Shown here in pieces: positions 1 through 5,252 of a stretch of 5,370 nt of DNA; position 1 is the first letter of the stretch; the number at the start of each line of letters is the position of its first letter. Source of the DNA: Alphaproteobacteria bacterium (GTDB taxonomy: Bacteria; Pseudomonadota; Alphaproteobacteria; ATCC43930; CGMCC-115725). The position numbers were made by a program, and so were the translations under genes. The DNA lies in contig VAZF01000042.1 of assembly GCA_005888425.1 (NCBI GenBank), positions 1-5,370 of the forward strand, read 5' to 3'. The notes below the pieces were generated by a model. That model ran no database searches. It was not told the DNA's origin and worked only from the letters and a program-made list of their open reading frames with translations.

Positions 1-379
1 GCCGACGATCAACCGGCCAGTCTACGAGCTCAGCCTCTACGAATTGCTGACGGCTTACGCCGTGCAGCACCGGCGCCAGCACACGCAGGTGCTGACGATC
101 GCGGCGCCGACGTTTCACTCGCTCGACGAAGCGCTGCACCACCTCGCGCAATTCGTTGGGCATGTGCCGGAATGGCGCGAGCTGGTCGGCTTTCTGCCGC
201 CGGAATTGCGCGGCGGCGTGCTGCGACGCTCGGCGCTTGCCTCGACCTTTGCCGCGACCCTCGAACTCGCCCGCTCTGGCCGCATCGAATTGCGCCAGGA
301 CCGCATTTTCGGCCCGATTTATCTGCGCAGCTCTAGCGACAGGCACGGCGGGCACCAAGGCGGAGGACAGAACGCATGA
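1..379 (+). CDS. scpA: ScpA, segregation and condensation protein A (3' part only)
   Basis: This is the C-terminal 125 residues of ScpA, the kleisin subunit that bridges the head domains of SMC and works with ScpB in chromosome condensation and segregation. The reading frame is already open at the left edge (first full codon at base 2), so the N-terminal SMC-binding part lies outside the window. The visible part matches the ScpA C-terminal winged-helix domain: a segment with TFHSLDEALHHL, then VGFLPPELR, then a final helix and strand with TFAATLELARSGRIELRQ and FGPIYLR, which is the usual way ScpA proteins end (a late 'LELar.g...l.Q...F..I.l' pattern). The stop TGA at 377-379 overlaps the scpB start ATG at 376, and scpB follows in the same operon, which supports the call. 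The identification is based on family knowledge and gene order; no key residue appears to be missing in the visible part. Confidence 0.93.
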   Translation, partial: PTINRPVYELSLYELLTAYAVQHRRQHTQVLTIAAPTFHSLDEALHHLAQFVGHVPEWRELVGFLPPELRGGVLRRSALASTFAATLELARSGRIELRQDRIFGPIYLRSSSDRHGGHQGGGQNA

Positions 380-975
380 ACGGGTCCGCCGACCAGCTGC
401 GGCTGTTGGAAGCGCTGCTGTTCGCGGCACCGGCGCCGCTGTCCGAGGCGGAACTGGCCGAGCGGATCGGGCTCGAAGCCGATGTGCCCGGGCTGTTGCA
501 GGAACTGTCCGCAAATTATGCCGAGCGCGGCGTTCATGTCGTGCGGCTGGCCGGTGGCTGGACGTTTCGCACCGCGCCCGATCTCGCGCCGTTTCTGGTC
601 AGCGAGCGCCCGGTGGCGAGAAAACTATCGCGCGCCGCGGTCGAGACGTTGGCGATCATCGCTTATCACCAGCCGGTCACCCGGGCGGAGATCGAGGCGA
701 TCCGTGGCGTCGCGCTGGCGCGCGGCACGCTCGACAGGCTCCTGGAAGCGAGCTGGGTGCGGCCGCGGGGGCGGCGCGACAGTCCCGGTCGGCCGCTGAC
801 CTGGGCGACGACCCCCACCTTCCTCGCGCATTTCGGGCTCGGGGACCTGACCGAGCTGCCGGGGATCGAGGAATTGCGGCAGGCCGGTCTCCTCGATCTC
901 GGCCCGGCTGTATTGAGCGAGACGGCGGGCGAGCCGGCGGAGGCCGAGCCGGAGCCCGCCGAGGAGGAAGAGTGA
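376..975 (+). CDS. scpB: ScpB, segregation and condensation protein B
   Basis: ScpB (199 residues) forms a dimer that binds the kleisin ScpA in the cytoplasmic SMC-ScpAB condensin complex. Two winged-helix domains are apparent: residues about 6-75 (LRLLEALLFAAPAPLSEAEL, then a GGWTFRTAPDLAPFL segment) and about 83-165. The second contains the family hallmark LSRAAVETLAIIAYHQPVTR (84-103) followed by AEIEAIRGV, then GRRDSPGRPLTWATT (132-146) and a FLAHFGL..L.ELP ending (149-162). The last ~18 residues are an acidic Glu/Pro/Ala tail, a variable region in this family. The ATG at 376 overlaps the scpA stop by four bases and has a good ribosome-binding site, GGAGG at 362-366, nine bases upstream. 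The stop TGA (973-975) in turn overlaps the GTG start of the next gene, so the three genes are probably translationally coupled. The length is typical of alphaproteobacterial ScpB. Confidence 0.96.
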   Translation: MNGSADQLRLLEALLFAAPAPLSEAELAERIGLEADVPGLLQELSANYAERGVHVVRLAGGWTFRTAPDLAPFLVSERPVARKLSRAAVETLAIIAYHQPVTRAEIEAIRGVALARGTLDRLLEASWVRPRGRRDSPGRPLTWATTPTFLAHFGLGDLTELPGIEELRQAGLLDLGPAVLSETAGEPAEAEPEPAEEEE

Positions 976-1407
976 GCGACCAGCCGGCGCCCGCGCCGCT
1001 CGATGCCGAGCGCATGCAGGCGATCCTGGACGGCTCGCCCTTTATCCACTTTTGCGGCATGCGGGTCACCGCGCTCGACCCCGCCGCCGGGAGCGTCGTG
1101 CTCGCGATGGAATTGCGGCCGGAGCTCGAAAGGCGGCAGGGCACGGGGCAATGGCATGGCGGCGCGATTGCGGGGCTGATCGACACGGCCCGGCGATGCC
1201 GCAGTTGCGCTCGGCCTCGGCGCGGTCGTCCCGACGATCAATTTCCGGGTCGATTACCTGCGCCCGGCGACGACCCGGCATCTGACCGCGACCGCCACCG
1301 TGCGACGCGCCGGCCGCACGGTCGCGGTCGTCGATATCGATGTCGAAGATGCGGGGGGTCGCCTCGTTGCTGTTGGGCGCGGCTGCTACGGCGCTCAGCC
1401 CGGCTGA
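972..1407 (+). pseudogene. PaaI/HGG-type (hotdog-fold) acyl-CoA thioesterase, frameshifted
   Basis: Hotdog-fold thioesterase of the PaaI-like family, which hydrolyses acyl- or aryl-CoA thioesters in the cytoplasm; the substrate cannot be told from sequence. From GTG 972 the first 73 codons give MSDQPAPAPLD, then FIHFCGMRVTALDP, then QWHGGAIAGLIDTA, with the HGG motif at residues 62-64 and Asp71 of the active-site helix. After GCC at 1188-1190 this frame loses all similarity. If one C of the CCC run at 1189-1191 is skipped, the next frame continues perfectly as GDAAVALGLGAVVPTINFRV, DYLRPATT, then a long strand with RRAGRTVAVVDIDVEDAGGR and LVAVGRGCYG, ending at TGA 1405-1407. The repaired protein would be 144 residues, the normal family length. 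The downstream frame has a stop at 1177-1179 and no good start, so two separate genes are unlikely. AGGAGG (962-967) and overlap with scpB support the GTG start. Either a recent mutation or a sequencing/assembly error explains the extra base; calling it a true pseudogene is therefore provisional. Confidence 0.85.
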
Positions 1408-1519
1408 GGCCTCTCTCGCCGATCTCGCCCTTCAAGTCGCCCGCCCGCGCCACGAGATTAACGCTATCGGGCGCGCGATTGCCGCTCTTGGCCCTTTCTG
1501 AGAATATCGCGCGCCTCGC

Positions 1520-1537
1520 GGCGGGCCGGGTCCCGCC
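1520..1537 (+). promoter_or_regulatory. GC-rich hairpin in the leader of tatB
   Basis: In the 147-base gap between the thioesterase stop and tatB there is a perfect 6-bp G+C inverted repeat, GGCGGG (1520-1525) and CCCGCC (1532-1537), with a six-base loop, ending 17 bases before the tatB start. No run of T follows, so it is not an intrinsic terminator. It could affect tatB translation or simply reflect the base composition. The rest of the gap shows no tRNA, no recognisable gene and no convincing promoter; the best promoter-like pair (TTGCCG 1479-1484, GAATAT 1502-1507, 17-base spacing) matches each consensus hexamer at only three positions. Confidence 0.25.
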
Positions 1538-1554
1538 CCTCATCTTGGAACCCT

Positions 1555-2064
1555 ATGTTTTTCGATATCGGCTGGTCGGAACTCTTGGTCATCGGGGTCG
1601 TCGCGCTGGTGTTTATCGGCCCGAAGGACCTGCCGCGCGCCTTGCGTGTCGCTGGGTATTGGTTCCGCAAGGCGCGGACGCTATCCCGCGAATTCCAGAA
1701 CAGCGTCGATCAGATGATCCGCGAAGCGGAGCTCGACGAGATGCGCGAGCAGCTCAAAAAGGCGACCGAGTTCGACATCAACAAGGAATTCCAAAAGACC
1801 GTCGATCCAACCGGCGAATTGGCGGAGAGCATGAAACCGCCGGACATCCCGGATTTCTTCGAGCCCGCCTCGTCCCGGCCGGCCAGCGAACCGGCGGTAA
1901 TTGCTGGCTCGGCTGACGCAACCGCGACGGAAACCGCCGCAACGCCGTTGCTGCCTGCCGCCGATCCGGAGCAGCCCTCCTTGCCGTTCGATGTCGGCGA
2001 GGCGACGGCGCCGGAGCCCGAAAAGGTGCCGGCCGCGCGCGATCCCGAGCCACCAAAGGCGTAG
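1555..2064 (+). CDS. tatB: TatB, twin-arginine translocase subunit
   Basis: TatB (169 residues) partners with TatC to form the inner-membrane receptor that recognises twin-arginine signal peptides of folded export substrates. The start MFFDIGWSELLVIGVVALVF is diagnostic: a single membrane helix at about residues 5-21 carrying the conserved polar Glu9, then the GP hinge (22-23) in IGPKDLPRAL and an amphipathic helix to about residue 50 (RVAGYWFRKARTLSREFQ). The phrase IGPKDLP and the residues after Glu9 mark TatB rather than TatA, which has a FG hinge. A charged helical region runs to about residue 80, followed by a Pro/Ala/Glu-rich tail of some 80 residues expected to be disordered in the cytoplasm, as in other alphaproteobacterial TatB. 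The ribosome-binding site is weak (GGAA at 1547-1550, four bases before ATG), but the start is fixed by the protein motif. tatC begins 8 bases after the stop. No tatA lies upstream in this window. Confidence 0.96.
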   Translation: MFFDIGWSELLVIGVVALVFIGPKDLPRALRVAGYWFRKARTLSREFQNSVDQMIREAELDEMREQLKKATEFDINKEFQKTVDPTGELAESMKPPDIPDFFEPASSRPASEPAVIAGSADATATETAATPLLPAADPEQPSLPFDVGEATAPEPEKVPAARDPEPPKA

Positions 2065-2072
2065 GATCGGGC

Positions 2073-2921
2073 GTGGCCGACGGAACCACAACACCCGAGG
2101 ACGATCGCGAGACCGAGCTCGAAAGCGGCCGGATGCCGCTGCTCGAGCATCTGATCGAGCTGCGCAACCGGCTGATGTGGGCATTTGGCGCGATCATCGT
2201 CGCGTTTCTCGTCTGCTATCAGTTCAAGGAGATGATCTACCGCTTTTTGGCGCACCCGCTCGCCGAAATCTATGCCGGCGAGCCCGGCCGCAAGATGATC
2301 TTCACGGCCCTGACCGAGGCCTTCTTCACCTACGTCAAGGTGTCGTTCTGGGCGGCGCTCTGCCTCTCCTTCCCGATCGTCGCGATACAGGTCTGGAAGT
2401 TTGTCGCGCCAGGGCTCTACAAGAACGAGCGCCACGCTTTCCTGCCCTATCTGTGCGCGACGCCGGTCCTGTTCACGATGGGCGCGTCGCTCGCCTATTT
2501 TGTCGTGATTCCCTACGCGTTCCGCTTCTTCCTGAGTTTCGAGACGCCCGGCGGCGAAGGCTCGTTGCCGATCGTCTCGGAGCCCAAGGTCAACGAGTAT
2601 CTGTCGCTGGTGATGACCCTCCTCTTCGCGTTTGGGGTCGCGTTTCAGCTGCCGGTCTTGCTGACTCTGATGGCCCGGGCGGGGCTCGTCACCTCGGCCG
2701 GGCTGTTGTCGAAATGGCGCTATGCGGTCGTCGGGATGTTTGCGGTCGCGGCGGTGCTGACGCCGCCCGACATTGTCAGCCAGGTCAGCCTCGCGGTGCC
2801 GCTGATCATCCTGTACTTCGTGTCGATCTACTCCTGCCGGCTGGTGGAGAAGGCGCGCGCCAAGCGCGAGGCCGAGGAAGAGGCCGAACTCGCCGGCAGC
2901 AAACCGGCGGCTGGCAAATAG
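2073..2921 (+). CDS. tatC: TatC, twin-arginine translocase core subunit
   Basis: TatC (282 residues) is the polytopic core of the Tat export machinery; it binds the twin-arginine motif at its cytoplasmic face. The N-terminal signature PLLEHLIELRNRL (22-34) contains Glu29, equivalent to E. coli Glu15, and the first cytoplasmic loop VWKFVAPGLYKNER (107-120) contains Glu119, equivalent to E. coli Glu103; both contact the signal peptide. Six membrane segments can be drawn at about 34-50, 88-106, 124-148, 176-197, 215-230 and 237-254, with the family blocks AYFVVIPYAFRFF, LLFAFGVAFQLPV and AVLTPPDIVSQ. Gln192 stands where E. coli has Glu170 in the fourth helix. The C-terminus is a charged cytoplasmic tail (KARAKREAEEEAE). 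The GTG start at 2073 lies six bases after TAGGA (2062-2066), which overlaps the tatB stop, so tatB-tatC are almost certainly co-expressed. The length is somewhat above E. coli TatC because of both tails. Confidence 0.97.
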   Translation: MADGTTTPEDDRETELESGRMPLLEHLIELRNRLMWAFGAIIVAFLVCYQFKEMIYRFLAHPLAEIYAGEPGRKMIFTALTEAFFTYVKVSFWAALCLSFPIVAIQVWKFVAPGLYKNERHAFLPYLCATPVLFTMGASLAYFVVIPYAFRFFLSFETPGGEGSLPIVSEPKVNEYLSLVMTLLFAFGVAFQLPVLLTLMARAGLVTSAGLLSKWRYAVVGMFAVAAVLTPPDIVSQVSLAVPLIILYFVSIYSCRLVEKARAKREAEEEAELAGSKPAAGK

Positions 2922-2935
2922 CCAACGCGCGTTTA

Positions 2936-3017
2936 TAGGATGGGTTGAGCCGGGCGAAACCCAGCTTATGTCTCGCGGGTTAGCGTCGATGGGTCTCGCG
3001 CCGCTCAACCCCTCCTA
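2936..3017. repeat. Inverted pair of REP-like palindromes (REPIN-like element)
   Basis: Most of the 111-base gap between tatC and serS is an imperfect inverted repeat with 30-base arms, 2936-2965 and 2988-3017, separated by 22 bases. The outer 15 bases pair at 14 of 15 positions (TAGGATGGGTTGAGC against GCTCAACCCCTCCTA, one T/C mismatch at 2941/3012); over the full arms I count 25 of 30. Each arm is also a small palindrome of its own: TGGGTT (2941-2946) with AACCCA (2958-2963), and GGGT (2991-2994) with ACCC (3008-3011). Read on the minus strand, the right unit starts with GTAG just outside its palindrome, the kind of 5' tetranucleotide head known for REP elements mobilised by RAYT transposases; the left unit has ATAG. 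An 8-base direct repeat GTCTCGCG occurs at 2970-2977 and 2993-3000. In RNA it would fold into a strong hairpin or two smaller ones. No T-run follows, so a role as intrinsic terminator is unlikely; transcript protection or attenuation is possible. Confidence 0.75.
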
Positions 3018-3032
3018 CAGAGCCCTTTGGAC

Positions 3033-4319
3033 ATGCACGATCTACGCTGGATCCGGGAGAACCCCGACGCCTTCGACCGCGGCCTGAAACGCCGGGGCTT
3101 GCAGCCGGAGGCGGAGGACGTTCTGGCCCTTGATAGAGCTTGGCGGGCCGCCGAGACGCGGGTGCAGGAGGCAAAGGCCCTGCGAAATAAGTTCGGCCGC
3201 GACATTGGCGCCGCAAAGAAAGCCGGCGCTGATGTCGCTGATATCCAAAAGATGATCGCTGCTGCCCAGCAGCTTGAAAATGACGAGGGTAACGAGGCAG
3301 GCCGATTGCGCCAGCAGATCGACGCGCTCTTGGCGAGCCTGCCGAACCTGCCGGCCGAAGAGGTGCCCGACGGTCCGGACGAGAGCGCGAACCTGGAGAT
3401 CCGCCGCATCGGCGAGCCGCCACGCTTCAATTTCGACCCGCTGGCGCATGAAGCGATCGGCGAGAAGCTGGGCCTGATGGATTTTGCGCGGGCTGCGAAA
3501 TTGTCGGGGTCGCGCTTTGTCGTCCTGAAGGGCGCGCTGGCACGGCTCGAACGCGCGATTGCGCAGTTCATGCTCGATCTGCACACGCGCGAGTTCGGCT
3601 ACACCGAAATCTCGCCACCCTTATTGGTGCGCGATGAGGTTGTGTTCGGCACCGGCCAATTGCCGAAACAGGCCGAAGACATGTTCCGCACGACCGACGA
3701 GACCGGCGGGTTTTGGCTGATCCCGACCGCCGAGGTGCCGCTGACCAATTTGGTCGCTGGCGAGATCCTCGACGAGACGGTGTTGCCCTTGCGCTTCACG
3801 GCCTGGACGCCGTGCTTCCGCTCCGAAGCGGGCGCGGCCGGCAAGGACACGCGCGGCATGCTGCGCCAGCATCAGTTCCAAAAGGTCGAATTGGTCTCAG
3901 TGACCCGGCCTGAAGATTCCGAGGCCGAGCACGAACGCATGACCGGCTGCGCCGAGGAGGTGCTGAAGCGGCTGGGGCTGCCCTATCGCGTCATGCTGTT
4001 GTCGAGCGGCGATATGGGGTTTGCCGCGCGCAAGACCTACGATCTCGAAGTCTGGCTGCCGGCCCAGAACACCTATCGCGAGATCTCCAGCTGCTCGAAT
4101 TGCGGTCCTTTCCAGGCGCTGCGGATGAAGGCGCGCTATCGCCCGGCGGGCGGGAAGGGAGCGCAGCCCTTGCATACGCTGAACGGCTCCGGGCTCGCGG
4201 TCGGCCGCACGTTGATCGCGATCCTCGAGAACTTTCAGCGGGCCAACGGCACTGTCGCGATCCCTGAGGCGTTGCAACACTATATGGGCGGACAGAAGGC
4301 GATCGGAGAGGATGGCTGA
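3033..4319 (+). CDS. serS: Seryl-tRNA synthetase (SerRS)
   Basis: SerRS (428 residues from ATG 3033) is a cytoplasmic class II synthetase that charges tRNA-Ser, and also tRNA-Sec where present, with serine. The start MHDLRWIRENPDAFD is the classic SerRS N-terminus, so ATG 3033 is preferred over the in-frame TTG two codons upstream. Residues about 28-100 are a Lys/Glu/Ala-rich region expected to form the antiparallel coiled-coil arm that grips the long variable arm of the tRNA. The catalytic core follows: motif 1 region FGYTEISPPLLV (188-199), the serine-binding TAE loop (232-234), motif 2 with FRSEAGAAGKDTRGMLRQHQ (262-281), ISSCSNC (351-357) and motif 3 with TLNGSGLAVGRTLIAILENF (382-401). 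All key class II residues I can check are present and the length is normal. The ribosome-binding site is weak, with no clear purine run 5-10 bases upstream. Its 3' end overlaps surE by 8 bases. Confidence 0.98.
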   Translation: MHDLRWIRENPDAFDRGLKRRGLQPEAEDVLALDRAWRAAETRVQEAKALRNKFGRDIGAAKKAGADVADIQKMIAAAQQLENDEGNEAGRLRQQIDALLASLPNLPAEEVPDGPDESANLEIRRIGEPPRFNFDPLAHEAIGEKLGLMDFARAAKLSGSRFVVLKGALARLERAIAQFMLDLHTREFGYTEISPPLLVRDEVVFGTGQLPKQAEDMFRTTDETGGFWLIPTAEVPLTNLVAGEILDETVLPLRFTAWTPCFRSEAGAAGKDTRGMLRQHQFQKVELVSVTRPEDSEAEHERMTGCAEEVLKRLGLPYRVMLLSSGDMGFAARKTYDLEVWLPAQNTYREISSCSNCGPFQALRMKARYRPAGGKGAQPLHTLNGSGLAVGRTLIAILENFQRANGTVAIPEALQHYMGGQKAIGEDG

Positions 4320-5091
4320 ACCGATCAACCGGGACAAATGCCGGATCCTGATATCGAATGATGACGGGATCCGGTCGCCGGGCATCCAGGTTTTGGAGAA
4401 AATCGCGCGCGAGCTGTCGGACGATGTCTGGGTCGTCGCGCCGGAGCAGGAGCAGAGCGGCGCCAGCCACTCGCTGACGACGCGCCGGCCGTTGCGCCTC
4501 ACCGAGGTCGCCCCGCGGCGTTATTGGGTCGACGGCACGCCGACCGATTGCGTGCTGCTCGCCGTCAAGCGCCTGTTGCGCGACAAACCGCCCGATCTCG
4601 TGCTGTCCGGGATCAATGGCGGCAGCAATGTCGGCGAGGATCTGACCTATTCCGGTACCGTCGCGGCGGCGATGGAGGCGACATTGCTCGGCATCCCGGC
4701 GATAGCGCTGAGCCAGGACTACCGCGAGGGCGAGGAGGTGCCCTGGCAGACGGGCGAGGCTTATGGGCCCGAGGTGATCCGCCGGTTGCTGCATCTGCCC
4801 TGGCCGGAGCACACGCTGTTCAACATCAATTTCCCCGGCGTCGCAGCCGAGGAGGTCGGCGGTTATGCCGTGACCAAGCAGGGCAAGCGAGCAATCGCCG
4901 ACAATCTGACCGAGGGGATCGACCCGCGCGGCCGGCCCTATTACTGGATCGGCCCGATCCGCGAAGCGGGCAATGCCGAGCCGGGCAGCGATGTCTGCGC
5001 GCTACTCGACAATAAGGTCTCGATCACGCCGATCTATCTCGATCTGACCAATGTCCCGGTGCTCGCCGCACTGCGCAAAGTCTTCGAGTGA
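4312..5091 (+). CDS. surE: SurE, 5'/3'-nucleotidase (survival protein)
   Basis: SurE (259 residues) is a metal-dependent phosphatase acting on nucleoside 5'- and 3'-monophosphates and, in some members, short polyphosphate; it is linked to stationary-phase survival. The family motifs are all present: RILISNDDG (11-19) with the metal-binding pair Asp17-Asp18, VVAPEQEQSGASHSLT (41-56) with Ser49 as a further metal ligand, WVDGTPTDCV (72-81), and SGINGGSNVGEDLTYSGTVA (99-118) with Asn102 as the expected fourth ligand. NINFP (171-175) and VTKQGKR (187-193) are further conserved blocks, and the C-terminal SITPIYLDLTN (237-247) is typical. About 10 residues precede the usual SurE beginning, but no nearer start codon exists in frame. 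ATG 4312 lies inside the end of serS with GGAG at 4305-4308, a short spacing of three bases, so translational coupling to serS is likely. In many proteobacteria pcm (isoaspartyl methyltransferase) follows directly; it is not present here. Confidence 0.97.
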   Translation: MAEPINRDKCRILISNDDGIRSPGIQVLEKIARELSDDVWVVAPEQEQSGASHSLTTRRPLRLTEVAPRRYWVDGTPTDCVLLAVKRLLRDKPPDLVLSGINGGSNVGEDLTYSGTVAAAMEATLLGIPAIALSQDYREGEEVPWQTGEAYGPEVIRRLLHLPWPEHTLFNINFPGVAAEEVGGYAVTKQGKRAIADNLTEGIDPRGRPYYWIGPIREAGNAEPGSDVCALLDNKVSITPIYLDLTNVPVLAALRKVFE

Positions 5092-5169
5092 TTCCCTTGC
5101 CGATTCGGAGGACGCGGTAACCGTCGATCCCGCGGTCGCGCGAGTCGAGGCGCGGCATACGGCTCGCCG

Positions 5170-5199
5170 TTAGGGCAGCGCGCCGATCTGGTCTATACT
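5170..5199 (+). promoter_or_regulatory. Candidate sigma-70-type promoter for the lipoprotein gene
   Basis: In the 161-base gap after surE there is a good -10-like hexamer TATACT (5194-5199) in an otherwise GC-rich region. The best -35-like sequence, TTAGGG (5170-5175) at 18 bases, is weak, so the promoter would depend on an activator or on the -10 box. The predicted transcription start is near 5206, about 47 bases before the ATG at 5253. A small palindrome, AAGCA-CGT-TGCTT (5204-5216), lies just there. The surE stop is followed by only ten sense codons in the overlapping GTG frame (from 5088), so no gene intervenes. Confidence 0.4.
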
Positions 5200-5239
5200 G
5201 TTGAAGCACGTTGCTTTCTTGCGCGTCGGGGGGCGGGCA

Positions 5240-5245
5240 AGGAGG
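5240..5245 (+). promoter_or_regulatory. Strong ribosome-binding site of the lipoprotein gene
   Basis: AGGAGG at 5240-5245, inside a longer purine run to 5250, is the full Shine-Dalgarno consensus with seven bases to ATG 5253. It is the strongest site in the window and favours this start over the in-frame ATG at 5268. Confidence 0.8.
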
Positions 5246-5252
5246 GGGGATC

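Noticed and set aside
1186..1196. Programmed +1 ribosomal frameshifting in the thioesterase gene
   Set aside because: There is no slippery codon beside a stop, and such control is not known to me for this family; an indel or sequence error is simpler.
1408..1554. Possible decayed tatA in the gap before tatB
   Set aside because: No frame shows the TatA helix, FG hinge or amphipathic segment, even allowing for frameshifts.
156..1916. A 586-codon open frame on the + strand spanning scpA, scpB, the thioesterase and part of tatB
   Set aside because: Only codons within 972-1190 resemble a protein family; the rest is Arg/Ala/Gly-rich translation of known genes in the wrong frame, common in GC-rich DNA.
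1710..3008. A 432-codon open frame on the - strand opposite tatB and tatC
   Set aside because: Low-complexity Arg/Asp/His/Gly-rich product with no recognisable domain; it mirrors the codon bias of tatB/tatC and runs through the REP-like element.
2936..3017. Intrinsic terminator after tatC
   Set aside because: The hairpin is strong but no T-run follows either arm, and the arms have the internal palindromes of REP units.
3027..3032. TTG at 3027 as the serS start
   Set aside because: SerRS proteins typically begin at MHD/MLD followed by the WIRENP-like helix, matching ATG 3033; the TTG has no better ribosome-binding site.
3897..4812. Long - strand frames opposite serS and surE
   Set aside because: They are antisense shadows of well-identified genes with no family motif, no ribosome-binding site and no consistent start.
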